Source of the DNA: Streptomyces populi
GTDB taxonomy: Bacteria; Actinomycetota; Actinomycetes; Streptomycetales; Streptomycetaceae
Direction of reading: 5' to 3'
Assembly (NCBI RefSeq): GCF_002911015.1
Contig: NZ_KZ626840.1
Coordinates: forward strand, 62,001 to 126,000
Length of the DNA stretch: 64,000 nucleotides
In this document: positions 44,683-53,419 of the stretch, piece by piece
Numbering within the stretch: the stretch's first letter is position 1
Layout: each line of letters begins with the position of its first letter
Program-made: the position numbers and the translations under genes
The notes under the pieces: model-generated
Told to the model about the DNA's origin: nothing
Databases searched by the model: none
What the model saw: only the letters and a program-made list of their open reading frames with translations

Positions 44683-45480
44683 TCAGAATGTCAGCACAGG
44701 CCTGACGGAGAAGTCCTCACACATGTCCTCGCCCTCGGGGCCGTACACGAACTCGGCCGTGGAGGGGTTCCGGTTGGCGGTGGCCAGGGGCAGCCACGCC
44801 AGCAGGGTGCCGTAGCCGCCGCACACCGACTCTCCCCCGTCGCCGCCGTGGACAGCGGTGACGTCGCTCGTCAGTTCCGTGCGGTACGTGTCGTAGGCGA
44901 TACGCAGGCCGAAGGCGTTCAGCTGGTTGTGCGGCCCTGTGCGGTCCCCGTACGGAACGCGGTCCAGCGGGCACTCGTCGCCCCACCGGAACAGGGTGCG
45001 GGCGCCCGCTCCGCAGGCGTGTTCCCACTCGTCGGAGGTGGGCATGCGCAGTCCACGCGCCGCGAGCTCCGCCGGCGTGTCGGCCGGAAACTCGATCAGC
45101 TTCTCGTCCTCCACGGCCATGAGCACGGTGGCCAGCGTGACGCTTCTCCGGGGGCTGAGGATCTGTGCGAGGTAGGTCCGCAGATCGGCGCCGAGGCCGA
45201 ACCCGGCCTCGAGGCTCCGCGCGTAGTCGGCGGACTGCTCGGCCGTCGGCCGCCACGAGTCGACGTCGAATCCGAGCTCGACCGTGCCGCCCGGTACGAG
45301 AGCGAATTCCTGGGCGTTCCGCTCGATACGGACGCGGTGGAACGAAGACCCGAGGTGATCGGCACTCTCGACCGCGGTCACCCGGCCACCCACCAGGTCG
45401 GCCGCTTCCTGGGCGACTCCACGCGCGGTCCGCAGGTCGAACGAGCGCCAGTGGTCGAGAGTGAGATCAGCGAGAGACAT
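44683..45480 (-). CDS. FGE/SUMF1-like domain protein
   Basis: 265 aa from ATG 45480. RMPTSDEWEHACGAGARTLFRWGD and GPHNQLNAFGLRIAYDTY resemble the formylglycine-generating enzyme fold (LPTExEWExAx, NxFGLxDMxGN). The opening LDHWRSFDLRTARGVAQEAA is separate. FGE-like proteins modify sulfatases or act as C-type lectin-like folds. The neighbourhood of a sulfatase-fold hydrolase (STM4013) is suggestive but the genes are not in one operon. The canonical FGE Cys pair is not evident. Confidence 0.6.
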   Translation of the reverse strand: MSLADLTLDHWRSFDLRTARGVAQEAADLVGGRVTAVESADHLGSSFHRVRIERNAQEFALVPGGTVELGFDVDSWRPTAEQSADYARSLEAGFGLGADLRTYLAQILSPRRSVTLATVLMAVEDEKLIEFPADTPAELAARGLRMPTSDEWEHACGAGARTLFRWGDECPLDRVPYGDRTGPHNQLNAFGLRIAYDTYRTELTSDVTAVHGGDGGESVCGGYGTLLAWLPLATANRNPSTAEFVYGPEGEDMCEDFSVRPVLTF

Positions 45481-45589
45481 GCACCGGAGTGTGCCACGGG
45501 GGTCCGACATCGCCCGGAGCGAGGCGGAAGCGGCCGCCGGTGTACGGCGGTGAGCGCTCACAGCGGCACGGCGAACGCGGAGCGGGCCC

Positions 45590-46765
45590 CTACTCCTCGA
45601 TGCGGGCGTCGCCGGCCACGGGCGCGCCGGAACCGGCCGTCGGCTCCGACGCCTCGCCCGTGTCACGGCCTCCCGCCAGCCGCAGGGTCACCAGGGCCGT
45701 CAGCCCCGCGGTGACACCGAAGGTGAGGGCGGCCGGGACACCCGCGCCGAGATGGGTGATCAGGTCCACCGGCCCCCGGACGGGGAACGGGTCGTCGAAC
45801 GCCAGGTGCACCGTCCGACCGGCCAACAGGGCGAGGACGGTCGCGCAGACCCCGCCCATGGCCATGGCCGGCGCCGTGGTCCGGGTGAGCAGTCCGGGCA
45901 GCAGCCGCAGCACCCACCAGACCACGACCAGCACGAGCGCGTCGGCGGCCCGGTACAGCAGCCAGTCGCCGATCGGGGTGGCCTCCGGACTCGTCCAGCC
46001 GCCGAGCAGCAGCCAGGCGCGCAGCAGTTCGCCGGGCTCGGACAGCCGCCCTCCGCCGTCGAAGGAGGTCTGGATCCAGGCGGCCGCCGACTGGTACGAC
46101 AGGACCACCAGCGACAGCGCGATCACCGCGGTTCCCGCGCTCGCGACCAGGCGGGCGGCGCGGGGTGCCACGGTCCGGCGGGGCGACGGCTCCGCCCCCT
46201 CGGCGGTGACCCGCGCCACGAGCACGGTGGCCAGGGCGGCCAGCAGGCCCGCGGGCACGGTGGCCGACCCGCTCGACACGCTCACCGAGGCCAGTCGCGG
46301 CAGCACCCGGAACCCGGGGTGACCGTAGGACGCGATCTCCCACGGCGCCGAGACGGTGACGGCCAGCACTCCGGCCATCGGGGTCCAGGCCCACAGCCCG
46401 AGCACCGTGGCCGGGGTGCGGCCCCGCGTCGGAGGGATCCTGCGGATCAGGAGCAGGGCGCCGGCCAGGAAGAACGCGAAGACCGCCACGAATCTGATCT
46501 GCATCGCGGTGGTGTACCGGTCGGCGAAGACACCTCCGCCGACGGCCGCGCCCCCGTCCTCGGGTGCGTCGGCGAGGAGAGCCGCTGAACGGTCGTACGT
46601 CCAGGGCCGCAGCCACATCCGGAGCCGACTCACGGTCCCGGCGCCGAACACATGGGGAACGCCTCGTGGTTGAAGTGCCTGAGCGCTTTCCGCGGCCCCC
46701 CACAGCAACAACGTGACCAGCAGGCTTCCGACCAGTGCCGGTATCACCGCGCGCCGATATGTCAC
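45590..46765 (-). CDS. Multi-pass membrane protein, 391 aa
   Basis: GTG 46765 follows GGGAA. About 8 hydrophobic helices (AVIPALVGSLLVTLLLWGAA, FVAVFAFFLAGALLLI, VLGLWAWTPMAGVLAVTV and others). Loops are rich in Asp/Gly. No transporter signature is recognised. It is transcribed toward the FGE-like gene, whose start is 110 bp downstream, so the two may share a transcript. Confidence 0.75.
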   Translation of the reverse strand: MTYRRAVIPALVGSLLVTLLLWGAAESAQALQPRGVPHVFGAGTVSRLRMWLRPWTYDRSAALLADAPEDGGAAVGGGVFADRYTTAMQIRFVAVFAFFLAGALLLIRRIPPTRGRTPATVLGLWAWTPMAGVLAVTVSAPWEIASYGHPGFRVLPRLASVSVSSGSATVPAGLLAALATVLVARVTAEGAEPSPRRTVAPRAARLVASAGTAVIALSLVVLSYQSAAAWIQTSFDGGGRLSEPGELLRAWLLLGGWTSPEATPIGDWLLYRAADALVLVVVWWVLRLLPGLLTRTTAPAMAMGGVCATVLALLAGRTVHLAFDDPFPVRGPVDLITHLGAGVPAALTFGVTAGLTALVTLRLAGGRDTGEASEPTAGSGAPVAGDARIEE

Positions 46766-46883
46766 GTGTGTTCCCTCGCCTTGCGCCTATGCGTGCTTCA
46801 ACAAGCCATAGAGTAAAGGGAGTTGATTGTTCAACGGCGATCGTCACCGAGCGGGGCGGGTGAGCGGCGAGGACGCGGACGGA

Positions 46884-46925
46884 CAAAAAAAGACCCTGTC
46901 CCGGAGAAACACGGGACAGGGTCTT
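46884..46925 (-). terminator. Intrinsic terminator of the first tRNA copy
   Basis: A perfect 14-bp stem (AAGACCCTGTCCCG with its complement) around 8 nt is followed on the minus strand by a T-run. It starts 6 nt after the tRNA 3' end. Confidence 0.85.
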
Positions 46926-46930
46926 CGCAG

Positions 46931-47000
46931 AGCGCCGGGCAGGCCTTGCACCTGCATTTCCCCGCAGGAAGCGGGGCGTCTTTCCTTGGACCACCAACGC
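46931..47000 (-). tRNA. Atypical tRNA-Gly (anticodon UCC), copy 1
   Basis: I folded the minus strand by hand: acceptor GCGTTGG/CCGGCGC (two G-U pairs), D-stem GTC/GAC with loop CAAGGAAA, anticodon arm CCCCG-CTTCCTG-CGGGG giving UCC, a 4-nt variable loop, and T-arm GCAGG-TGCAAGG-CCTGC. The total is 70 nt with no encoded CCA. The T-loop lacks the TTC start and reads TGC, as in staphylococcal non-proteinogenic tRNA-Gly that feed interpeptide synthesis and avoid EF-Tu. Streptomyces wall peptides carry a Gly bridge, so a Fem-type transferase could use it. An identical copy lies at 48176-48245. Confidence 0.75.
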
Positions 47001-47041
47001 AGCACCGCCCGGAGTGTTTTCCTCCGACCAGCTCAAGATCG

Positions 47042-47047
47042 ATCATA
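47042..47047 (-). promoter_or_regulatory. -10 box of tRNA copy 1
   Basis: TATGAT on the minus strand. It is at the same offset from the conserved leader GATCTTGAGCTGGTCGGAGG as TACTAT in copy 2. No clear -35 is seen. Confidence 0.6.
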
Positions 47048-47054
47048 GCCCATG

Positions 47055-47086
47055 CCCCGTCGGCCTGGCCACGCCGGCCGACGGGG
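47055..47086. terminator. Perfect 11-bp inverted repeat upstream of tRNA copy 1
   Basis: CCCCGTCGGCC and GGCCGACGGGG flank 10 nt. It sits between the stop of the minus-strand methyltransferase and the tRNA promoter, so it probably ends the methyltransferase transcript. Confidence 0.55.
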
Positions 47087-47227
47087 GCTCACAAGCATCG
47101 CCGGCGTACACGCTGACCTGACGGCTTCCGGGCGAGGGCAGGGGCCGCGACGAGGCACGGGCCGTCGCCGAGCAGCGCGGCCCAGGGGTGTGCCGAAGCG
47201 GGCCGAGTGGGCGCAGGCCCAGACGGG

Positions 47228-47971
47228 TCAGACGTCCGCCACCAGGAGCCGGTAGCCGACGTCGATGGTGTCGAGCGCGAGCAGATCGGACTGACGGCGG
47301 TGCCAGTGGCCCGTCGCGAGGTCGTCGGTGAGCGCCGCGAGGCCGGGCGCGAGGGCGTCTTCTCCCGTCTGGGCGAACATGGAGATACCGGCGCGCACCT
47401 GGGGGTCGAGGTAGGCGTGGGGTCTGCGCCAGTACGCCGCACCGAACCCGTCCGTGCAGTCGTGCGGGACGTGAACGGGCTCCTGCTCCGCCCCGCCGAG
47501 CAGAGCGGCGAGCCGGTCGATCGGGACGGCCCGGCTGTCGTCGAACGCCGCGGCCTGCGGGAGGTATTCGCGCACGAGCCAGAACCTCTCGCGGAAGATC
47601 TCCTGGTCCCAGGTCAGGATGACGATACGGCGGCGCGCGACCCTGCGGAGTTCGGCGATGCCGGCAGCGAGGTCGGTCCAGTGGTGGACGGTCAGCAGTG
47701 CCATGACGGCGTCGGCGGCGTCGTCGCGCAGCGGAAGGTGTTCGGCGACCGCACACACGGCGGGCGCGGAGCCGCGCGGGCGCTGGTCGATCATGATCTG
47801 GCTGGGCTCGACGGCGAGGACCGTCTGCCGGGGCTCGTAGGAACCGGTGCCCGCTCCTACGTTGATCACTGTCGCGGCGTCCCCGAGGGCGGCGTGCACC
47901 TGCGCGGCTATCCGCGGATCCGGCTGCCGGGTCCGGCCGTACGTCGCGCCGAGCGTGTCATAGATGGCCAT
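47228..47971 (-). CDS. Class I SAM-dependent methyltransferase
   Basis: 247 aa from ATG 47971. YDTLGATYGRTRQPDPRIAA at the start, SAM site VINVGAGTGSYEP, VLAVEPSQIM, then ALLTVHHWTDL and RRIVILTWD. The family is Methyltransf_11-like, with the opening typical of actinobacterial members. It lies between the two identical tRNA genes, all on the minus strand, but each tRNA has its own promoter-like box and terminator. Confidence 0.85.
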   Translation of the reverse strand: MAIYDTLGATYGRTRQPDPRIAAQVHAALGDAATVINVGAGTGSYEPRQTVLAVEPSQIMIDQRPRGSAPAVCAVAEHLPLRDDAADAVMALLTVHHWTDLAAGIAELRRVARRRIVILTWDQEIFRERFWLVREYLPQAAAFDDSRAVPIDRLAALLGGAEQEPVHVPHDCTDGFGAAYWRRPHAYLDPQVRAGISMFAQTGEDALAPGLAALTDDLATGHWHRRQSDLLALDTIDVGYRLLVADV

Positions 47972-48135
47972 GCTTCCCAGTATCACGAAGGAGCCGCTCT
48001 CCGCGGACCCGCTCCGCGCGCCGGACCACGGCGGAAGCGGGGCGGAACGTTCACCGGGGCGCGGCCGGTTGCGGGGCACGAAGTCCTCCGCGTCGACTTC
48101 GGCATCGCCGTTCAGCACGGATGACCGGATGAGAG

Positions 48136-48170
48136 AAGGCCCTGTCCCGTTCAGTACGGGACAGGGCCTT
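48136..48170 (-). terminator. Intrinsic terminator of the second tRNA copy
   Basis: A perfect 15-bp stem (AAGGCCCTGTCCCGT and its complement) around a 5-nt loop, followed by CTCTC on the minus strand. It closely resembles the terminator of copy 1. Confidence 0.8.
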
Positions 48171-48175
48171 CATGG

Positions 48176-48245
48176 AGCGCCGGGCAGGCCTTGCACCTGC
48201 ATTTCCCCGCAGGAAGCGGGGCGTCTTTCCTTGGACCACCAACGC
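48176..48245 (-). tRNA. Atypical tRNA-Gly (anticodon UCC), copy 2
   Basis: Sequence identical to the copy at 46931-47000 over all 70 nt, so the fold is the same: UCC anticodon, T-loop TGCAAGG, D-loop with GG, no encoded CCA. The leader GATCTTGAGCTGGTCGGAGG and the following terminator are also shared, while the DNA outside differs. Two copies argue for a need for high dosage. Confidence 0.75.
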
Positions 48246-48285
48246 AGCACCGATCAGGGTTTCCCCTCCGACCAGCTCAAGATCA

Positions 48286-48291
48286 ATAGTA
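48286..48291 (-). promoter_or_regulatory. -10 box of tRNA copy 2
   Basis: TACTAT on the minus strand, aligned with TATGAT of copy 1 relative to the shared leader. Confidence 0.55.
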
Positions 48292-48396
48292 CCAGACGAT
48301 CACACCGGTCGCGGCGTCGAAAACCCTGCCGGGTACCTTGTGGAGTTCCGGTCCCGAGCAGACGGGCCGTGATACCGGGACGGCCCGGGAGGTCCC

Positions 48397-48927
48397 ATGA
48401 ACGAGTCGTACTCACCCGTCCCCGAACTGAACCTGCTCAAGGAGTTCCAGGACCGGCTCGGTCCCGTCTTCTACTCGGAGGGCTTCGAGCTCGTCGAGTA
48501 CGACGGGGACGCCGGCCTCCACACCTGGTCGGAGGATCCCGCATTCCTCAGCCGGTTCGTCCCCTTCGCGAAGGCCAACAGCACCGGCTCCGACTACGCC
48601 CTGTGGCGGTGCGACGACCGTACCGAACTCGCCACCCTGCCCGTCGTCTTCGTCGGCGACGAAGGAGACCTCTGTGTGATCGCGCGCGATCTCAAAGAGC
48701 TGTTCCGGCTGCTCGCCATCGACAGCGAGCCCGTCCCGGAGGGTTTCCCCGCCCCCGGCGGCGTCGAGGAACACAGCGAAGGCCACGCCGAGTTCGTTGC
48801 CTGGCTGGACGAGACGTTCGGGCTTGGGCCGGCAGAGGATCCGGAGGCGCTCCGAGAGGCGCGCAAGGAGTACGACGACCGGTTCAGGGCATGGGCGCGT
48901 CACTTCACCGAATGGGTCGACGACTGA
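48397..48927 (+). CDS. SMI1/KNR4 (SUKH)-like protein
   Basis: 176 aa from ATG 48397 (GGGAGG close upstream). Acidic, with FLSRFVPFAKANSTGSDYALWR and LPVVFVGDEGDLCVIARDLKELFRLLA, a pattern I associate with SUKH-superfamily proteins, many of which are immunity proteins. No toxin is adjacent. It converges with the patatin gene. Confidence 0.6.
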   Translation: MNESYSPVPELNLLKEFQDRLGPVFYSEGFELVEYDGDAGLHTWSEDPAFLSRFVPFAKANSTGSDYALWRCDDRTELATLPVVFVGDEGDLCVIARDLKELFRLLAIDSEPVPEGFPAPGGVEEHSEGHAEFVAWLDETFGLGPAEDPEALREARKEYDDRFRAWARHFTEWVDD

Positions 48928-48935
48928 CGGACGCC

Positions 48936-49940
48936 TCAGTCGGTTGCCGCCGGGCGTTCGCGGGCGCCGTACAGGTGACCGTAAGCGTCGTGCACCGCGG
49001 TGCGTCCGGCTTCCAGCGCGGTTTCGAGGAGGTCTCCCTCCCGCGCCAGACGACCGACGGTCGGCGAGTCCGGGGCGGGGCGGATCGAGACGATCGCCGC
49101 GTGGTCGGCCAGGCGGGCGTCGTCCTCGGCCAGGCGCGTCTCGCGGTCGAGGAACACCTGGCGCAGGGCCGCGGGTTCACGCCGCAGCACCGTCCTCGCG
49201 ATGAGCGGGGCGGAGCGCGACGGCCGCGCGACGTCGATCGCGCGCCGCGACCGCAGCACCATGACGTGGGTCGCGCCCTGAGCCAGCGCGGTTCGGTAGG
49301 GCACCGATTCGGAGACTCCCGCGTCGTAGAACCGGCGCCCGCGCAGCGTCACCGGTTCCCCCGCCAGGAGCGGCAGGGAGGCGCTCGCCCGCAGCGCGAG
49401 GCGCAGCTCCGCGGCATCGCTCACGAAGGGCCGCAGGTCGGTGGACTCCCCGGTCTCGGCGTCGGTCGCCAGGGGGTGGTACTCGATGTCGCAGGCGAGG
49501 ATCGAGGCGAAGTCCATCGGCGCGCAGTCCTGGTCGCCGTAGCGGTAGAGGACCTCGTAGAAGGCGTGCAGGTCCACGAGCGGCCTGCCGCGCAGCGGGT
49601 TCGAGCGCCGGATCAGCGTCCTGGCGTACTTGGGAACCGCCCAGAAGCGCAGCGACTGCGGGCTCGTGCTCAGCAGCCACGCGCCGGAGGCCGCGCCGGC
49701 GGAGGCGCCGTAGACGGCGTCGAAGCTGTCGGTCAGCCCGAGTTCATGGAGGGCGAGGGCCATCCCGCCGGCGATGATGCCGCGCATCCCGCCGCCTTCG
49801 ATGGCCAGGGCGACGCGGTGTCCGTCGGCTCGCGCGCCGGGGCGGCTGCCGGTTCGCGCGCGCTCGGTGAGCACGCGCCAGACCGGGTGCGGCTCCTCGG
49901 GCCCGGGTGCGGCGGCGGGGTTCGTGGCGGTCGTCGTCAT
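48936..49940 (-). CDS. Patatin-like phospholipase
   Basis: 334 aa from ATG 49940. Oxyanion loop IEGGGMRGII, nucleophile elbow GASAG (in FDAVYGASAGAASGAWLLS) and the Asp motif DAGVSES are all in place, giving a Ser-Asp dyad. No signal peptide, so it likely acts on lipids at the inner membrane face or on intracellular substrates. It is downstream of a TetR gene. Confidence 0.9.
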   Translation of the reverse strand: MTTTATNPAAAPGPEEPHPVWRVLTERARTGSRPGARADGHRVALAIEGGGMRGIIAGGMALALHELGLTDSFDAVYGASAGAASGAWLLSTSPQSLRFWAVPKYARTLIRRSNPLRGRPLVDLHAFYEVLYRYGDQDCAPMDFASILACDIEYHPLATDAETGESTDLRPFVSDAAELRLALRASASLPLLAGEPVTLRGRRFYDAGVSESVPYRTALAQGATHVMVLRSRRAIDVARPSRSAPLIARTVLRREPAALRQVFLDRETRLAEDDARLADHAAIVSIRPAPDSPTVGRLAREGDLLETALEAGRTAVHDAYGHLYGARERPAATD

Positions 49941-50298
49941 CGTGGTCAGGGCTCCAGGGGACTGCTCGGGGTGCTCTGTGCGCGCAGAACTCGGGGACGG
50001 CCGGGTACGGGCCCACCCGCGATCCGGGATCGCGGCCCGGCTTCCGCCGGGCGGCCGACCGCCGGTCGGCCGTGTGGACGGTCCGGACCGCGTGCCGCGG
50101 GCTGCGACAGCACCACCCGCCCAAGAAATCACTTTACCAGTCAACAGCCGCTCACTAGCCGATGGCTAGCGAATCGTGCGCCTCCCGTCGGAGCGGGAGA
50201 CCGGACGGGCACGGCGAGCGCCCCGCCCGTGGCCTCGGCGGGACCGCCGTCAGCCTTGACAGGGTCGCCGTCCATCACCGAACGTGACGGGCGAGGCA
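49941..50298. other. Intergenic, TetR to patatin
   Basis: 358 bases between two minus-strand genes. No gene seen. A 12-bp imperfect inverted element around GCGGCTCACTAGCC-GATGGCTAGCG (about 50146-50172), with CTAGCC and GGCTAG halves, could be a TetR-type operator. Confidence 0.35.
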
Positions 50299-50901
50299 TC
50301 ACGCCTCGACGGACCCCGTGGTCCCCGGCGCGGCCAGAAGCCCGCGGACGGTCAGCAGCAGGGTGGCCCGCAGGTCGTCGTCCGAGAGGTCGGACAGCTC
50401 GCCGAGGCCCTCCAGCATCCACACGCACATCACGTAGGCCATGCGTTCCGCCGGTGTGGGCGAGCTGCCGAACAGCACCCGCAGAATGCGTCGCCTGCGC
50501 CGGTCGTTCTCGGCGTAGACGCTGGCGGCCCGGATCTCGGGATCGTGCAGGAGCATGGCTCCGAGTTCGCGGTGCCGCACCAGGAAATCGACCCAGCCGA
50601 CCGCGTACGCGTCCAGCCTCTCCTGGCGCGACGGCATGCCCGCCAACTCGTCCAGCAGCACCGTCATTTCCTCGACGGTCGGATCGAGCGACGCCTGGAG
50701 GATCTGCGCCTTGGTCCGGAAGTGGTAGTAGACCGCGGCCTTGGTGAGGCCCATCTCGTCGGCGATCGCCTGCAACGAGGTCGCCTGGTAGCCACGGCCG
50801 GCGAAGAGCCGCTGGGCCGTCTCGACGATCTGCCGTCTCGTCGCCGCGGCCTGGGCTGATCGGCTGACGACCGGGACGCCCGGCTCTCGCTCGCTGGGCA
50901 C
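50299..50901 (-). CDS. TetR-family regulator
   Basis: 200 aa from GTG 50901 with GGGAG 9 nt upstream. The HTH is classical: RRQIVETAQRLFAGRGYQAT, SLQAIADEMGLTKAAVYYHF, RTKAQIL. The C-terminal ligand domain is all-helical. Neighbours on the same strand are the FHA-monooxygenase (upstream) and the patatin (downstream), either of which may be its target. Confidence 0.92.
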   Translation of the reverse strand: MPSEREPGVPVVSRSAQAAATRRQIVETAQRLFAGRGYQATSLQAIADEMGLTKAAVYYHFRTKAQILQASLDPTVEEMTVLLDELAGMPSRQERLDAYAVGWVDFLVRHRELGAMLLHDPEIRAASVYAENDRRRRRILRVLFGSSPTPAERMAYVMCVWMLEGLGELSDLSDDDLRATLLLTVRGLLAAPGTTGSVEA

Positions 50902-51041
50902 GCTCGCTCGCTCCCGCTCGGGTCTTGCCTTGATCGGCTGCTGGTGACAAGGGACTGGACGCCACTTTACCCGCGCGGTCCGTCGGCCGGCGAACGGCGG
51001 GCCGACCGCCCGGTACCCGCTCGGGCGGGCCCGGGTACGCC

Positions 51042-52949
51042 TCAGACCTGGGCCACCGGCTCGAGCGCCTCGACGGCCGCCGCCGCGGCAGCGGAGTCCC
51101 TGCCGTAGAAGATGTCGATGTCGACCTCCTCGCCACCCATGGTCAGGGTGTCCCAGGCACCGCTGAGCACCAGCATGCGGAGCGTGCTGCTCTCCAGGGT
51201 CCCGAGCCGTTCGAGGATCGCCTCGTCGTCCGGCAGACCGGTCATGCGCTTCTCCAGCCGGGAGCGGATCCCGCGCAGCCGCTCCAACAGCGTCGCGGTG
51301 TCGGCCTCGCGGTCCGGCTCCTCGGCGATCCCGTCGATGCCGTGCGCGATGATGTCCTTGATGGCCCAGGTGTCGCCCTTGTCGTCGGTGGTCACCATCG
51401 CCTTCCAGGCACGGCTCTTGTGGCGGTACTGGAGCATCGACATGGCGGCCTCGTGACGCAGGAAGTCGGCGTCCCGGAAGGGCTTGCCGTTCCACGCCCC
51501 GTTGAGGGACCGCGCGAGCGAGATCGCCGACGCCAGACCGCTGTTGAGTCCCCGGCCCGGCCAGAAGTGGATGGCGTTGGCCGCGTCGCCCAGCAGGAAT
51601 CCGTACGTGCCCGTGGAGTTCGCCGTGGGTGGCAGCAACTCGGCGGTGAAGCGCGGGCGTTGCACCATGTCGAGGCGGAACGAGGTGACCGCGCTCAGTT
51701 CCCCCGGCTCGACGCCGAACAGGCGCAGCCCTTCGCCCACCCGCTTCCACAGGGCCGAGCCCCTGATGAGGGCGGGCAGGAACAGGGTGCTGTGCGTGGA
51801 GCACCGGAAGTCACCGTGCTCGTCGCGTCCCATCAGACAGGGACGGGAGGCGATGCACTCCTCGAAGACGCGACGGACCGGGTCGATGCCGACGACCTCC
51901 GCGGCCTCCGCCTCCGTGAGGCGCATGTTGAGGAAGCCCTCGCCGCGCAGGGAGTTCAGCAGGAAGCGGTTCTGCCCGACGGTCAGCAGGACGGCCATGG
52001 GGTCGGCCAGACCCGATTTCACGCGCAGCCCGAGGACCACGTCCTGCAGATGGCGGCCGTTCAGCGAGTAGATCGACTCGTCCGCCTTGCCGAACTTGGC
52101 GGCGAAGTGCTCGCGCGTGTGCGACCGTCCGCCGTCGCAGATGGCGAGGACGTGCTGGCCGGCGAGCCCGTCCTGCTGCTCCTCGACGCCGAACCGGGCG
52201 GGAACGAGCCGGATCCGGCCCCGCTTCTCGTTCGCCACCTCCAGGAGCCGGTCCTCGATGTAGGCGATGCGCATGTTGCGCGGATGGTGATCGCCGATGG
52301 AGTCGGGGCCCGAGGGCCACATCTCGGTGTAGCTGTCCGGGTCGAAGAGCCGGGCCTGCACCTCCTCGGGCAGGCTGAGGTACTGGCGGCTCTGTATGGT
52401 CACCACCTGCTGGCGCCGCACATTGCCCTGGCTCTCGTCCTTCCAGACGATCTTGCGACCCTGCTTCCGCCAACGGCCGTCGTAGACGGTGATGTTCACC
52501 TGGGCGCCGAGGAAATGCTCCAGCAGCAGGGCGAGCGACAGGCCGACGGGGCCTCCGCCCGCGACGGTGACCCGCAGCACCGGCCCCCGTTCGATCTCGT
52601 CGTCGTCCAGGGTCAGGGACCGCGGCAGGGAGAGCGCCATGATCGTCTCCATGGCGTCCGCGACCTCGAAGCGGAACTCCTGGTCACCGATGGTGATGTC
52701 GTCCCCGGGCTTCAGGAGCCGGGAGTCGATCTCCTCGCCGTTCACCAGCGTGCCGTTGCTGCTGCCGCAGTCGCGCAGCACATACCCCTGGGTGTCGTCC
52801 AGGACGATCTCCGCGTGGAAGCGGGAGACGCTCAGACTGGAGACCACGACGGTGTTCTCGGGGTTGCGCCCGAACGTGACCCGGGTGCCGATCACCGGTA
52901 TCCGCTCTCCGGCCAGCAGTCCTTCGCGTCCAACAAGCACCGGCGCCAC
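51042..52949 (-). CDS. FHA domain fused to an FAD-dependent monooxygenase
   Basis: 635 aa from GTG 52949 with GGGAGG 7 nt upstream. The N-terminal FHA domain (about 1-95) has GRNPENTVVVSSLSVSRFHA and RDCGSSNGTLVNGEEI, which bind phosphothreonine. The flavin part starts at about 128 with RVTVAGGGPVGLSLALLLEH (GxGxxG) and has the second FAD motif GDAANAIHFWPGRGLNSGLA near residue 455, as in PHBH-type hydroxylases. The PHBH-like DG motif is CDGGRSHTREHF. The fusion suggests that a Ser/Thr kinase signal recruits or controls an aromatic hydroxylase. A helical tail follows. Confidence 0.9.
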   Translation of the reverse strand: MAPVLVGREGLLAGERIPVIGTRVTFGRNPENTVVVSSLSVSRFHAEIVLDDTQGYVLRDCGSSNGTLVNGEEIDSRLLKPGDDITIGDQEFRFEVADAMETIMALSLPRSLTLDDDEIERGPVLRVTVAGGGPVGLSLALLLEHFLGAQVNITVYDGRWRKQGRKIVWKDESQGNVRRQQVVTIQSRQYLSLPEEVQARLFDPDSYTEMWPSGPDSIGDHHPRNMRIAYIEDRLLEVANEKRGRIRLVPARFGVEEQQDGLAGQHVLAICDGGRSHTREHFAAKFGKADESIYSLNGRHLQDVVLGLRVKSGLADPMAVLLTVGQNRFLLNSLRGEGFLNMRLTEAEAAEVVGIDPVRRVFEECIASRPCLMGRDEHGDFRCSTHSTLFLPALIRGSALWKRVGEGLRLFGVEPGELSAVTSFRLDMVQRPRFTAELLPPTANSTGTYGFLLGDAANAIHFWPGRGLNSGLASAISLARSLNGAWNGKPFRDADFLRHEAAMSMLQYRHKSRAWKAMVTTDDKGDTWAIKDIIAHGIDGIAEEPDREADTATLLERLRGIRSRLEKRMTGLPDDEAILERLGTLESSTLRMLVLSGAWDTLTMGGEEVDIDIFYGRDSAAAAAAVEALEPVAQV

Positions 52950-53419
52950 TGGATTTCCTCCCCAGGTTGACAACATTGCTGCTGTCGCGGCGCCACTGGT
53001 GCACCCTTTTGCGCGGGCATGGCCGGTCAGGGGGCGACAAGTAGGGCGGGGCGACACTCGCTCGACGTACGGGAACGGTGGACGGTTCGGTCTGACAACG
53101 GCGCAGAGTCGCTTGATCGGTACGGATGGTCCATCATGCCCGATTCCACAGCCTTTCGGGAGGGGCTGTCCGGCGTCGGTGAGTCGGACGGCGCCAGGAC
53201 CGGCGCGGCCGCTCCGCGCCTCGCGCCCCGCGCTCCACGGCTTCCGGGCGACGCCCACGCACGGAGGGATCCGCTCGCCCCGGCGCGCCGACGTCTTCCC
53301 CCGGTGTCCCGTCCGGAGGCGAAATCGGTGTCGCGAACGGGGAGTTCGAGTCCGCCGAGGAACCCGGCGAGTTCACCGCGCGATCGGGTCGGGGCGGGTA
53401 CCGGCCCGGAAGGCGGACA
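52950..53419. other. Intergenic, no gene seen
   Basis: 470 bases upstream of the FHA-monooxygenase gene. Only overlapping Arg/Pro-rich frames without ribosome sites are seen. Confidence 0.45.

Noticed and set aside
46823..47116. Plus-strand frames across the first tRNA and terminator
   Set aside because: They read through the tRNA and a perfect terminator stem and look like no protein.
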